Shown here: positions 7,759 to 17,831 of the stretch, piece after piece | Layout of the letters: each line of letters begins with the position of its first letter | Numbering within the stretch: the first letter of the stretch is position 1 | Origin: JBLMXQ01 sp050257855 | GTDB taxonomy: Bacteria > Acidobacteriota > Vicinamibacteria > Vicinamibacterales > CAVVIG01 | Reading direction: 5' to 3' | Assembly (NCBI GenBank): GCA_050257855.1 | Contig: JBLMXQ010000129.1 | Span: 1 to 64,000 of the forward strand | DNA: 64,000 nucleotides | Program-made: the position numbers and the translations under genes | The notes under the pieces: generated by a model | Database searches by the model: none | What the model was told of the DNA's origin: nothing | Seen by the model: only the letters and a program-made list of their open reading frames with translations

Positions 7759-8202
7759 CTACTCCTTCGCGATCTCGAACTTCACATCTCCCGGCGCTTT
7801 CGGGATCGCGGCGATGGCGTACGGCGAGGTGATCACCTGCGCGGCCACGGTGCCGGGCCGGGGCCGCGTCTCACGATACGCCACGATCGTCGCGCCCCCC
7901 TCCTCGCGGACGCCGACGATCCCGACGCCGAACCCCGCGGTCGGCCGGCTGCCCAGGAAGACGGCGACGACCATCTCGCGGGCGAAGTCCACCTCCGGCC
8001 GGGCACGCTCGCCGGCGTGCTCGGTCCACAGGCGCTCCCAATCCCCCGCCGTGCGCACGACCACGCGGCGCGGCTCGTCGATGTTGCTCTGGATCCCCTT
8101 CTCGATCGTCCTCATGGGCGCTCCGGCGGCGGCCACACACAGGAGCGCCGCGCCCAGTACGGCCGCCCGGCCGGCACGCCGCGACCGAGCGCCGCTGGTC
8201 AT
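7759..8202 (-). CDS. PrcB-family exported protein
   Basis: 147 residues with a twin-arginine-like, strongly basic N-terminus (SRRAGRAAVLG), a hydrophobic run to about residue 27 and a mature domain. The block 'VDFAREMVVAVFLGSRPTAG' then 'GVGIVGVREEGGATIVAY' and 'SPYAIAAIPK' fits the PrcB family, named for a Treponema denticola dentilisin complex subunit. Members are secreted beta-rich proteins. The gene starts inside the stop of the upstream VWFA gene (ATGA overlap, 8199-8202), so the two are co-translated and probably act together at the envelope. No protease gene is adjacent. Confidence 0.75.
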   Translation of the reverse strand: MTSGARSRRAGRAAVLGAALLCVAAAGAPMRTIEKGIQSNIDEPRRVVVRTAGDWERLWTEHAGERARPEVDFAREMVVAVFLGSRPTAGFGVGIVGVREEGGATIVAYRETRPRPGTVAAQVITSPYAIAAIPKAPGDVKFEIAKE

Positions 8203-10247
8203 CGCGCGGCCTCCACGGTGAACTGCAGTTCGCGGCTGACCGGCGCGCCGCCGAGACGCGACTGCGCCTCCACCTTCAGGACGTACTTCCCGGGTGCGAG
8301 GTCCTTCAGCGGGATCCGCGCCGTCGTGCCGTAGCCGCCGGGCTTTCCCCCCAGCTCGCTCGACGCCCGCTCCTCGTCGTTCTTGAAGACGACGCGGGCA
8401 TCGTCGGAGGTGACCGTGGTCCTGATGTCCACCTTGTGCGGGGTCGACACGCGGTTGTCGTAGACCTCAGCGAACGTGGCCAGCTCGTCGCGCTGGGAGA
8501 ACGTGCGTGCCGCGGCCGGCGGACCGGGCAGCACGCCGCGAAGCTGCTCGTCGGGGCGCGCGGTCGGCTCGGCCGCCGCGCTCGGCGAGGTCAGGACGAG
8601 GCCGCTCATCGCGAGATCCGCCTTCGCGAAGTCCGGCACTTCGAGATCGTAGTGCACGGCGCCAAGGGCTCCCCCGGCGTCGCGCGCCGCGAACCGCAGC
8701 TGGTAGCGGCCGGGGGGCAGGTTGACGCGATTGAGCAGCCGGATGCCGCTCTGCTCCACGCGGGCCTTCGTCTCCGGTCGCAGGTTCATCGTGATCTGAT
8801 CCGTGTTGCCGGCGCGCACCTTGCCCTCGGCGTCGATCGCCGTGTACGACAGATCGATCTTGTCGCTCGCCGTCAGCTTCAGGTCGCGCCCGAGCAGCTC
8901 GGCGCCGAGCAGGACCGAGGCGTTCGGCGCGACGCCCTTGAACGGCGCGGCGAACACGCGGATGGTCAGCCCGCTCACCGGGAGCGGACTGTTGATGGCG
9001 TCGCGAATTTCCGCCGACGCCGAGGTGCCGGTGGCGGGTGCGGCCTTCCCTTTCGGCGACACGTAACCCTTGCGCGCCCGGACCACGAGCCCCGGCCGCG
9101 TCACGCGCACCTCGATCTTGTGGAACTTGCCGTCGCGCTTGTCGCCCGGCGGGTAGTAGGCGAGCACGTAGTACGTGCTGTTGTCGCGGACGATGCGATC
9201 GTAGGCGGTCCGGAAGTCGTTGCGGTTGACGGTGGCGAAGCCGCCGGTCTCGTCCGACAGCGCGCGGAGACTGTCCTGGGACAGCCGCACCTCGTTCTGC
9301 AGCGAGTTGGCCGAGACGCCGAGCGTCGTGTCGTCCGGATACTGCTGCACCTCGATGTCTTCGTCGCCGAGGCTGGTGAGGCCGCGCGGGTCGATGCCGA
9401 AGATGCTGACATCGGCGCGGTTGGCGGCGGCGATGACGTCGCGGGTCTCGTCGATCACCGACGAGGCGTGCGGGTTGCTGAAGACGTCGGTGATGTCGTA
9501 GTCGATCCCCTCGCTGACGAACAGGATCGACTTGCGGCGCCCGCGCACGCCGGCGAACCAGTTGGCGACGCTCTTGAGGGTCTCGAGCGTCGAGCGCGCG
9601 TCGTAGCCGCGCTGGGCGTCGTCAGGGTCGTTGAGCGGGTCGCTCGCTTCGGGGGTCCCCTGTCTGTTGAAGTACTCCTCGGTCTTCCCGAGCGTGGCGG
9701 AGCGCAGCTTCCGGCCGTCGGTCCGGTCGACGGCGGCGAGCAGGAGGCGCTTGTTGTTCGTGAAATCCTGGCTCGCGTCGGTCGGACCGGCCGTGTGGAC
9801 GACCGCCATCAGGTCGTTGGCGCCGAGATGCTGCTCGATGAACTCGCGCGCCGCACGCTTGACGCGATCGGTCCGGCCGAACAGCGTGTGCAGATCGTCG
9901 ATGACCATCACGTAGATGCGTCCGTTGAACGGCCGCTCGTTGCTCCGGACGTCCGGCTCGATCGGCTGCGCGGCGCCGAGCGGCCGCTCGGCGCGTTCCA
10001 CGGGCAGATCGACCACCGAGAAGGCCGAGATCTTCTGCGGCCTGCCGTCCTCGAACACCTGGAAGTCGTCCTGCTTGAGGTCGCGAACGAAGTTCCCCTG
10101 CTGATCGGTCACGAGCACGTCGACCTCGACGTAGTTGACCTCCAGCTTGAACGTCGGCGTCTGCTGCTGGGGCGTCTGGGGGGCCGCCGCGAGGCCGGCC
10201 CCGGCCAGCAGCGCGGCCACGGCTGTCACGCGAGCACGTCGGTTCAT
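8199..10247 (-). CDS. VWFA-related (acidobacterial-type) secreted protein
   Basis: 682 residues. A signal peptide (about 1-22) precedes 'VEVDVLVTDQQGNFVRDLKQ', an N-terminal beta domain found in the acidobacterial VWFA-related family. A von Willebrand factor A domain follows: 'RIYVMVIDDLHTLF' is the first strand with a partial MIDAS (D-D), 'GRRKSILFVSEGID' a later strand, and 'AAANRADVSIFGIDPRGL' the last. The C-terminal about 280 residues are beta-rich ('VLLGAELLG', 'PPGRYQLRFAARDAGG', 'LAPGKYVLKVEAQ'), like carbohydrate-binding or bacterial Ig modules. Probable extracytoplasmic binding or assembly role; function of the family is unknown. It shares a divergent 96-bp promoter region with the M24 peptidase gene. 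Confidence 0.82.
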   Translation of the reverse strand: MNRRARVTAVAALLAGAGLAAAPQTPQQQTPTFKLEVNYVEVDVLVTDQQGNFVRDLKQDDFQVFEDGRPQKISAFSVVDLPVERAERPLGAAQPIEPDVRSNERPFNGRIYVMVIDDLHTLFGRTDRVKRAAREFIEQHLGANDLMAVVHTAGPTDASQDFTNNKRLLLAAVDRTDGRKLRSATLGKTEEYFNRQGTPEASDPLNDPDDAQRGYDARSTLETLKSVANWFAGVRGRRKSILFVSEGIDYDITDVFSNPHASSVIDETRDVIAAANRADVSIFGIDPRGLTSLGDEDIEVQQYPDDTTLGVSANSLQNEVRLSQDSLRALSDETGGFATVNRNDFRTAYDRIVRDNSTYYVLAYYPPGDKRDGKFHKIEVRVTRPGLVVRARKGYVSPKGKAAPATGTSASAEIRDAINSPLPVSGLTIRVFAAPFKGVAPNASVLLGAELLGRDLKLTASDKIDLSYTAIDAEGKVRAGNTDQITMNLRPETKARVEQSGIRLLNRVNLPPGRYQLRFAARDAGGALGAVHYDLEVPDFAKADLAMSGLVLTSPSAAAEPTARPDEQLRGVLPGPPAAARTFSQRDELATFAEVYDNRVSTPHKVDIRTTVTSDDARVVFKNDEERASSELGGKPGGYGTTARIPLKDLAPGKYVLKVEAQSRLGGAPVSRELQFTVEAAR

Positions 10248-10312
10248 CGGTCACACTCACGCACGTCGCTTCCGGGCGACGAAAAAGGCGCCGGCACTCG
10301 GGCAATGGGTCG

Positions 10313-10336
10313 ATTATAGCGGCCGCACGTTATACT
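10313..10336. promoter_or_regulatory. Divergent -10 boxes between VWFA and M24 genes
   Basis: The 96-bp divergent spacer holds a TATAAT on the minus strand (10313-10318, reading toward the VWFA gene at 10247). It also holds a TATACT on the plus strand (10331-10336, reading toward the M24 ATG at 10344). The plus-strand box ends seven bases before the ATG, which would give a leaderless or near-leaderless mRNA. -35 matches are poor on both strands (minus-strand TTCAAG at about 16 bases is the best). Confidence 0.45.
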
Positions 10337-10343
10337 TGAACGA

Positions 10344-11522
10344 ATGGACATCGCCGGCGTGCAGGCGGCGCTCAAGGCCGACGGCCTGGACGGCTGGCTG
10401 CTGTACGACTTCCGCGGCCTGAATCCGATTGCCGCCGACGTGACGGCGATTGGCCGCCAGGGCGGACACCTGGCCACCCGGCGCTGGTACTACCTGGTGC
10501 CCGCCGAGGGCACGCCGCGCGCGCTGGTCCACGCCATCGAGCGCAACTCGCTCAGCCATTTGCCGGGCGACACGCGTCTGTACGCGCGCCGCGAGCAGCT
10601 CGAGTCGGGCCTGCGGTGGCTCGTGGGCGGGCTGCGCCGCCTCGCGATGGAGTACTCGCCGCTCAACGCCATCCCTTACGTCGCCCGTGTCGACGCGGGC
10701 ACGATCGAGCTCGTGCGCCAGGCGGGCGCGGACGTGGTCTCGTCGGGCGATCTGGTGCAGCGCTTCGTCGCGGTCTGGGATCAGGCGGCGATTGACACGC
10801 ACCAGCAGGCATCCGAACGGCTCTACCGCGTCAAGGATCGCGCCTTCGACGCCATCGCGAGACGCGTGCACGACGGAACGGCCACGACCGAGTACGACAT
10901 CCAGCAGCTCATGGCCGGGTGGTTCCGGGACGAAGGGCTCGTGACCGATTCGGACCCGAACGTCTCGGTCGGACCGAACGCGGGCAACCCGCACTACCTG
11001 CCGACGGCGGCGTCGAGCCGCCGGATCGCGCCCGACGATCTCGTCCTGCTCGACCTCTGGGGAAAGCTCGACGCACCCGGCGCGGTGTTCGCGGACATCA
11101 CCTGGATGGGGTTCACCGGGCGGCGCGTGCCCGAGCCGTACGCGCGCGCGTTCGAAGCCATTCGGGAGGCGCGCGACGCCGCCGTCGCGCTCGTCCGCGA
11201 CGCCGTCCGCGAGGGCCGTGCACTCCGCGGCTGGGAGGTGGATCGCGCAGCCTCGTCGGTCATCGAGCGCGCCGGCTACGGCGATCGCATCCTGCACCGC
11301 ACTGGACACAGCCTCGGCGAGTCGGTCCACGGCAACGGCGTCAACATGGACGACTACGAGACGCACGACGATCGACGGCTGCTGCCCGGAACCGGCTTCA
11401 CGATCGAGCCGGGCGTCTACTTCGACGACTTCGGCGTCCGGACGGAAATCAACATGATTGTGCAGAAGGGCGGCGCGGCGGTGAGCGGACCGCTGCAGCA
11501 CGAGATACTGGCACTGGTTTAG
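10344..11522 (+). CDS. M24-family metallopeptidase (Xaa-Pro aminopeptidase-like)
   Basis: 392 residues of pita-bread fold. The N-terminal about 150 residues form the creatinase-like domain, and the catalytic domain begins near 165. Metal ligands of the family are visible: Asp in 'VLLDLWGKL' and in 'FADITWMGF', His in 'HRTGHSLGES', Glu in 'FTIEPGVYFD', and Glu in 'VRTEINMIVQ'. It would remove N-terminal residues before proline from peptides, in the cytoplasm. The TAG stop (11520-11522) overlaps the AGGAGG Shine-Dalgarno of htrA, which follows after eight bases, so the two are an operon. Confidence 0.87.
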   Translation: MDIAGVQAALKADGLDGWLLYDFRGLNPIAADVTAIGRQGGHLATRRWYYLVPAEGTPRALVHAIERNSLSHLPGDTRLYARREQLESGLRWLVGGLRRLAMEYSPLNAIPYVARVDAGTIELVRQAGADVVSSGDLVQRFVAVWDQAAIDTHQQASERLYRVKDRAFDAIARRVHDGTATTEYDIQQLMAGWFRDEGLVTDSDPNVSVGPNAGNPHYLPTAASSRRIAPDDLVLLDLWGKLDAPGAVFADITWMGFTGRRVPEPYARAFEAIREARDAAVALVRDAVREGRALRGWEVDRAASSVIERAGYGDRILHRTGHSLGESVHGNGVNMDDYETHDDRRLLPGTGFTIEPGVYFDDFGVRTEINMIVQKGGAAVSGPLQHEILALV

Positions 11523-11530
11523 GAGGCTCG

Positions 11531-13104
<1,574 letters not shown>

Positions 13105-13105
<1 letters not shown>

Positions 13106-13171
13106 TTCTAGGTTCTAGGGTTCTAGGTTCTAGGTTCTAGGGTTCTAAGGTTCCGGGGTTCTCGGTTCTCG
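13105..13171 (+). repeat. Tandem GTTCTAG heptamer array after htrA
   Basis: Directly after the htrA stop, five GTTCTAG heptamers and one GTTCTAA are read between 13105 and 13148, with single extra G's at 13119 and 13141. Degenerate GTTCCGG and GTTCTCG-type copies continue to 13171. It fills most of the 107-bp gap before the MidA-type gene. No start codon or ribosome site lies inside it. Confidence 0.9.
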
Positions 13172-13212
13172 GTCCCGGGAGACCCTGGAACCGTGGAGCT
13201 CTCCTCCCGACC

Positions 13213-14379
13213 GTGACGGCCATCCAGGATGTGGTCCGTGAACGCGGCCCGATGACGGTGGCGGCGTTCATGGACCTCGCGCTCTACGATCCGGAGTTCG
13301 GCTACTACGCCCGCGCCGCCCGGCGATCCGGGCGCGCGGGCGATTTCTTCACCAGCGTCGACGTCGGGCCGGTCTTCGGCGATCTGCTCGAGATCCAGAT
13401 CGCCGAGATGTTCGACATTCTGTCCGCCGGCCGGTCCTCCGGGTCCACCCCGCCTGCGCCGCCCGCCGCCGTGCTCGTCGAAGCCGGCGCGGGCAACGGC
13501 CGCCTCAGCGCCGACGTGCTCGACGCGGCCCGGCGGCGCCATCCGCCGCTGTTCGCACGGATGCGCGTGCATCTCGTCGACGCGAGCCCGGGCGCCCGCG
13601 CGGCGCAGGAGTCGATGCTCGGCGATCTCGTCGGCCACCTGGCGTCGAGCAGCAGCGCCCTGCCCGAGTCGTTCGAAGGCGTTCTGTTCGCCAACGAGCT
13701 CCTCGACGCGCTCCCGGTGCACCAGGTGGTCATGCGCGAGGACGGCCTCCGCGAGGTGTACGTCTCCTGTCCGACGGAAGCCCCGCGCTCCGGCGCGCCC
13801 CTGGAGACGATCGAGGGTCCGCTTTCGACGCCGGCGCTCGGCGAGTACCTCGACCGGATCGGCGTCGTGCTCGAGCCGGGATGGCGCGCCGAGATCAACC
13901 TCCGCGCGGTGGAGTGGATCCGCGAGGCCGCGCGCCGCCTGAGGCGCGGCTTCATGATCCTCATCGACTACGGCCACGAGGCGCGGGACCTCTACGGCGC
14001 GCGCCACGCCGCCGGGACGCTGACGACGTTCTCACGCCACACGTCACCCGCGGCGTCCGGCCCGGAGCCCGCGTGGCTCCAACGGCCCGGCGAGCAGGAC
14101 ATCACGGCGCACGTGGACTTCACGAGCGTGCTCGCCGCCGCCGGAGACGCCGGCCTCGATGCGCTCGGGTTCCTGGACCAGACGTACTTCCTGCTCGGGC
14201 TCGGAGCCGACGAGATGGGGCGCGCCGACGAGAGCCTGGAAACGCTCAAGCGCCGGCTGGCGCTCAAGACGCTCCTCATGCCGGGCGGGCTCGGCAGCAC
14301 GCACAAGGTGCTGCTGCTCGGCAAGGACGTCGGCCGCCCGGCGCTGCGCGGCTGCTCGTTCCGCGTGCGGGTCACATGA
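13213..14379 (+). CDS. MidA/NDUFAF7-type SAM-dependent methyltransferase
   Basis: 388 residues starting with GTG. The N-terminus 'ERGPMTVAAFMDLALYDPEF' followed by 'GYYARAARRSGRAGDFFTS' is diagnostic of the DUF185/MidA family. The Rossmann SAM site is 'LVEAGAGNGRLSADVLD' near residue 95. Human NDUFAF7 dimethylates an arginine of complex I; bacterial members are assumed to be protein arginine methyltransferases in respiratory-complex biogenesis, but this is not shown here. The heptamer array lies upstream, and the stop overlaps the ATG of the next membrane-protein gene (ATGA), so they are coupled. Confidence 0.85.
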   Translation: MTAIQDVVRERGPMTVAAFMDLALYDPEFGYYARAARRSGRAGDFFTSVDVGPVFGDLLEIQIAEMFDILSAGRSSGSTPPAPPAAVLVEAGAGNGRLSADVLDAARRRHPPLFARMRVHLVDASPGARAAQESMLGDLVGHLASSSSALPESFEGVLFANELLDALPVHQVVMREDGLREVYVSCPTEAPRSGAPLETIEGPLSTPALGEYLDRIGVVLEPGWRAEINLRAVEWIREAARRLRRGFMILIDYGHEARDLYGARHAAGTLTTFSRHTSPAASGPEPAWLQRPGEQDITAHVDFTSVLAAAGDAGLDALGFLDQTYFLLGLGADEMGRADESLETLKRRLALKTLLMPGGLGSTHKVLLLGKDVGRPALRGCSFRVRVT

Positions 14380-15257
14380 GGAGAGGAGAGGAACTGCACG
14401 GAGGAGCCGCGATCCTCGGGCTGGCGATGATGATCGCTTCGGAAGCCGCAACGCTCGCGGGCGTGAAGGTCTTCGCGCAGTGGAACACGCCGATCTGCTG
14501 GACCGGCTTCATCCTCTTCGCGGACGGTCTCGTCCGCCGGCGGCGCGGCAGCTCCTGGCTGACGTCGGCGCCGCGGGAATTCGTCGGCCTCGCGCTCGCC
14601 TCGATCGGTTTGTGGCTCGTCTTCGAGTTCTACAACCTCTTCCTCCACAATTGGCACTACGTCGGGCTTCCCGCCCGCCGGGCGGTCCGGCTGTTCGGCT
14701 ATGCGTGGGCGTTCGCCACGATCTGGCCGGCGATCTTCGAAGCCGCGGAGCTCATTGGCGTCTGGCGAGGGCCGGCCTCTCCTGCCCGGGCCGCCCGGCC
14801 TGCCCGGCCTGCGTTCGCCGCCGTGTCGATGGCCGCCGGCGCCGCGATGCTCGTGTCGCCGCTGGTCGTCTCTCCTGCGGTCGCGCACTATCTCGCCGCT
14901 CCGGTGTGGCTCGGCTTCATCTTCCTGCTCGATCCGATCAACGCGCGGCTCGGTGCGGAATCACTGACGGGCGACTTCGCTCGCGGGCGGCACGACCGGT
15001 TCTGGAATCTGATCCTCGCCGGGTTCCTGTGCGGCGGCCTGTGGGAGTTCTGGAACTACTGGTCGATTGCGAAGTGGCACTACACGGTGCCGATCATGGC
15101 CGACGTCAGGATCTTCGAGATGCCGGTCCCCGGCTACTTCGGCTTTCCGCCGTTTGCGCTCGAGTGCTTCACGATGTACGTCTTCGTGCGCGCCGTCGCC
15201 GTGCGGCTCGCCGGCGCGGCCGGGTCCGGCAGAGCCGGCCGGACGATCGGTTTGTAA
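14376..15257 (+). CDS. Hypothetical polytopic membrane protein
   Basis: 293 residues; starts in the stop of the methyltransferase gene. There are about seven hydrophobic segments (e.g. 'GGAAILGLAMMIASEAA', 'FVGLALASIGLWLVFEFYNL', 'AAPVWLGFIFLLDPINA', 'LILAGFLCGGLWEFWNYWS'). Aromatic-rich repeats 'WLVFEFYNLFLHNWHYVGLP' and 'LWEFWNYWSIAKWHYTVPI' are evidently an internal duplication: WxxFxFYNxxxxxWHY / WxFWNYWxxAKWHY. I do not recognise the family. Coupling to a respiratory-assembly-type methyltransferase suggests an envelope or electron-transport context, no more. Confidence 0.7.
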   Translation: MRRGEELHGGAAILGLAMMIASEAATLAGVKVFAQWNTPICWTGFILFADGLVRRRRGSSWLTSAPREFVGLALASIGLWLVFEFYNLFLHNWHYVGLPARRAVRLFGYAWAFATIWPAIFEAAELIGVWRGPASPARAARPARPAFAAVSMAAGAAMLVSPLVVSPAVAHYLAAPVWLGFIFLLDPINARLGAESLTGDFARGRHDRFWNLILAGFLCGGLWEFWNYWSIAKWHYTVPIMADVRIFEMPVPGYFGFPPFALECFTMYVFVRAVAVRLAGAAGSGRAGRTIGL

Positions 15258-15288
15258 TTTGCGGCCGGCAGCGATTAAATAGGCACAC

Positions 15289-15846
15289 ATGGCCGCGACG
15301 CTCGAACGCGAGGTCAAGCTGCGGTTCGACAGCGCCGAAGAAGCCCGGGCCGCGGTGCTCGCCGCGGGCGCCGCGCCGCTCCGCGGCCGCCGGCTGCAGG
15401 AAGACTGTCTGCTCGACACCGCCGACGAGTTGCTGCGCCGCCGCCGGTCGGTCCTGCGTGTGCGCCTCGATTCCGGCAAGAGCGTGCTCACCTTCAAGGG
15501 GCCGGTTCAGCCCGCGGACATGAAGCTCCGCGAAGAGCTCGAAACGATCGTCGCCGACGGGCTGATTCTGCTCCGCGTTCTCGAGGAACTCGGCTTTCAC
15601 GTCTGGTTCCGCTATCAGAAGTACCGGGAGGAATTCGCCGGCGACGACATCACCGTCGCGGTCGACGAGACGCCGGTCGGCGCCTTCGTCGAAATCGAGG
15701 GCGGCGCCGAGGCCATCGCGACCATGACCGCGGCGCTCGGACGCAAGCCGGCGGACTACCTGCTGGATTCCTACCGCAGCCTGTACCTCGAGCACTGCCG
15801 CCGTCTCGGCGTGCCCGCCGCAGACATGCTGTTCGACGACGAGTGA
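15289..15846 (+). CDS. CYTH-domain protein (class IV adenylate cyclase/triphosphatase type)
   Basis: 185 residues. The N-terminal 'LEREVKLRF' supplies the ExExK motif of the CYTH tunnel fold, followed by basic and acidic strands ('VLRVRLDSGKSVLTFKGP', 'KLREELETIV', 'VAVDETPVGAFVEIEGG'). CYTH enzymes bind triphosphates with metal ions: some are CyaB-type adenylyl cyclases, most are tripolyphosphatases or thiamine triphosphatases. No partner domain indicates which. It overlaps the following nucleotidyltransferase gene by four bases (GTGA), so the two are co-expressed. A 'TTAAAT' -10-like element lies 14 bases upstream of the ATG. Confidence 0.85.
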   Translation: MAATLEREVKLRFDSAEEARAAVLAAGAAPLRGRRLQEDCLLDTADELLRRRRSVLRVRLDSGKSVLTFKGPVQPADMKLREELETIVADGLILLRVLEELGFHVWFRYQKYREEFAGDDITVAVDETPVGAFVEIEGGAEAIATMTAALGRKPADYLLDSYRSLYLEHCRRLGVPAADMLFDDE

Positions 15847-16772
15847 GCGCTCCGCCGACTCGCGCGCTGGTGCTGACGGCGGGACTCGGCACGCGGCTCC
15901 GTCCGCTCACCGACGTGCGCGCCAAGCCGGCGGTGCCGGTCGCGGGCGAGCCGCTCGTCCGCCGCATCATCGCGCGGCTCGTCGCCGCCGGCGTCGCCGA
16001 CATCGTGCTCAACCTGCACCACCGGCCCGAGACCGTGACGGCGGTCGTGGGCGACGGCAGCGACCTTTCGGCGCGCGTGCGCTACTCGTGGGAGCCGGCC
16101 GTGCTCGGCAGCGCGGGCGGACCGCGACAGGCGCTGCCGATTCTCGGCGCTCCGGTCTTCTTCCTGTTGAACGGCGACACCATCGCCGACGTGGACCTGC
16201 GCGCGCTCGCCTCGGCGCACGAGGCCAGCGGCGCGCTCGTCACGCTGGCGCTCGTGCCGAATGCGGAGCCCCGGCGCTACGGCGGCGTCCGCCTCGACGA
16301 CGACGGGCGCGTCATCGGATTCGTGCCGCGCGGCCTCGATGCGGAAGGCTCGTACCACTTCATCGGCGTGCAGGTCGTGCGCGCCGATGCGTTCGAGGGG
16401 CTGCCGCGCGGCGTGCCGGCGAGCAGCATCGGCGGCCTGTACGACGAGCTGGTCGCGGTCCGCCGCGGCTCGGTGCGCGGCGTCGTCACGCGGGCGCGGT
16501 TCTGGGACATCGGCACGCCCGGCGACTACGTGCGGACGTCGCGGGCGCTCGCCGGCGGCGACCTGACGATCCACGGCGCGCGCGGGCGCGTGGATCCCTC
16601 GGCACGTCTCATCCGGACCATCCTGTGGGACGATGTGGAGATCGGCGCGGACAGCCTGCTCGAAGACTGCATCGTCGGCGATGGCGTTCGGATCCCGCCG
16701 GGCGCTGCCTACCGCCGCGCGATTCTCGTCGACCGCGACGGACAGGTCGAGGCGACTCCGCTGACCGACTGA
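15843..16772 (+). CDS. Sugar-1-phosphate nucleotidyltransferase, MurU-like
   Basis: 309 residues, GTG start overlapping the CYTH stop. Nucleotidyltransferase fold: 'LVLTAGLGTRLRPLT' (NTP loop), 'KPAVPVAGEPLVRRI', 'FLLNGDTIADVD' (metal Asp), 'WDIGTPGDYV'. A short C-terminal left-handed-helix-like tail ('SARLIRTILWDDVEIGADS', 'DCIVGDGVRIPPG') is present. The gene order with a kinase-like gene immediately downstream parallels MurU/AmgK of Pseudomonas, in which AmgK phosphorylates N-acetylmuramate and MurU makes UDP-MurNAc, bypassing de novo UDP-MurNAc synthesis. The specific sugar cannot be read from sequence; a mannose- or glucose-1-phosphate enzyme is possible. Confidence 0.78.
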   Translation: MSAPPTRALVLTAGLGTRLRPLTDVRAKPAVPVAGEPLVRRIIARLVAAGVADIVLNLHHRPETVTAVVGDGSDLSARVRYSWEPAVLGSAGGPRQALPILGAPVFFLLNGDTIADVDLRALASAHEASGALVTLALVPNAEPRRYGGVRLDDDGRVIGFVPRGLDAEGSYHFIGVQVVRADAFEGLPRGVPASSIGGLYDELVAVRRGSVRGVVTRARFWDIGTPGDYVRTSRALAGGDLTIHGARGRVDPSARLIRTILWDDVEIGADSLLEDCIVGDGVRIPPGAAYRRAILVDRDGQVEATPLTD

Positions 16773-16788
16773 GGAACCTGAAGCGACG

Positions 16789-17814
16789 ATGTCCGATCCC
16801 CAGACCACGGACGCCGGCAGCCTCCGAAGGCGCATCGACACGTTTCTCGAGGAGCAGGACCTGGTGGGCCACGGCCCCCGCATCGTGCCGCTGACCGGCG
16901 ATGCGTCCGACCGCCGCTACTTCCGCGTCATCGGCCGCGACGGGCGGTCGATCGTCCTGGCGCTGCACGCCGGTCCGATCGACTTCTCGACCCTGCCGTT
17001 CGCGAACGTCGCCGAGCTGCTGCGCGCCGTGCCGCTGCCGGTGCCGGCGCTGCTCGGGCACTCGAACGAACTCGGCGTGCTGGCGCTGGAGGACCTCGGC
17101 GACGTGACGCTGCAGGCGCATCTGGGAGCAGCGACACCGGTCGAGCACGCCGCGCTGTACCGGCAGGCGGTCGCCCTGATCGACCAGCTGCAGCGGCGCG
17201 GCGCGGAGCTGGCGTCGGAGCGCTACACGCCCTACCGCATCGCGTTCGACGTCGAGAAGCTGACGTGGGAGCTCGATTTCTTCGTGCGCCATTTCGTCGA
17301 GGGCTACCGCGGGGCGGCGCTGACGCCCGCCGAACGGGAGGCGCTCGCCGAAGAATGGCAGGCAATCGCGGCCGAGCTGGCATCGGAACCGCGGGTACTC
17401 TGCCACCGCGACTATCACAGCCGCAACCTGATGCTGCACCGGGGCCGGTTGTACGTGATCGACTTCCAGGACGCGCGCATGGGCCCCGACACCTATGATC
17501 TGGCGTCGCTGCTGCGCGACTCGTACGTCGACATCGGCGACGAAGAGCTCGACGAGCTGATCGCCTATTTCCTCGCGCTCGGCGGCCGCAGCGTCGAGCC
17601 CGATCGGTTCCGCCGGCGATTCGATCTGATGGCGCTGCAGCGCAACCTGAAGGCGCTCGGCACCTTCGGCTACCAGACGACCGCCCGCCGGAATCCCGTG
17701 TACATCCAGTACATGCCGCGGACGCTGCGCTACGCGCGCACGAACCTCGAGCGCCACCCGCGCTTCGGGCGGCTTCGCCGGCTGCTCGGGAAACACGTCG
17801 AGGAAGTCGCATAG
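16789..17814 (+). CDS. AmgK-like aminoglycoside-phosphotransferase-fold sugar kinase
   Basis: 341 residues. The N-terminus has 'LTGDASDRRYFRV', the phrase typical of AmgK-type anomeric sugar kinases. The catalytic loop is 'LCHRDYHSRNLML' (HxDxxxxN) and the metal Asp is in 'VIDFQDARMGPDTYDL'. With the MurU-like gene 16 bases upstream, the simplest reading is a cell-wall amino sugar recycling pair acting on N-acetylmuramate or GlcNAc in the cytoplasm. The pairing is inferred; no MupP-type or other recycling genes are seen beside it. Confidence 0.82.
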   Translation: MSDPQTTDAGSLRRRIDTFLEEQDLVGHGPRIVPLTGDASDRRYFRVIGRDGRSIVLALHAGPIDFSTLPFANVAELLRAVPLPVPALLGHSNELGVLALEDLGDVTLQAHLGAATPVEHAALYRQAVALIDQLQRRGAELASERYTPYRIAFDVEKLTWELDFFVRHFVEGYRGAALTPAEREALAEEWQAIAAELASEPRVLCHRDYHSRNLMLHRGRLYVIDFQDARMGPDTYDLASLLRDSYVDIGDEELDELIAYFLALGGRSVEPDRFRRRFDLMALQRNLKALGTFGYQTTARRNPVYIQYMPRTLRYARTNLERHPRFGRLRRLLGKHVEEVA

Positions 17815-17831
17815 ACCTGAAATAGAATGAC

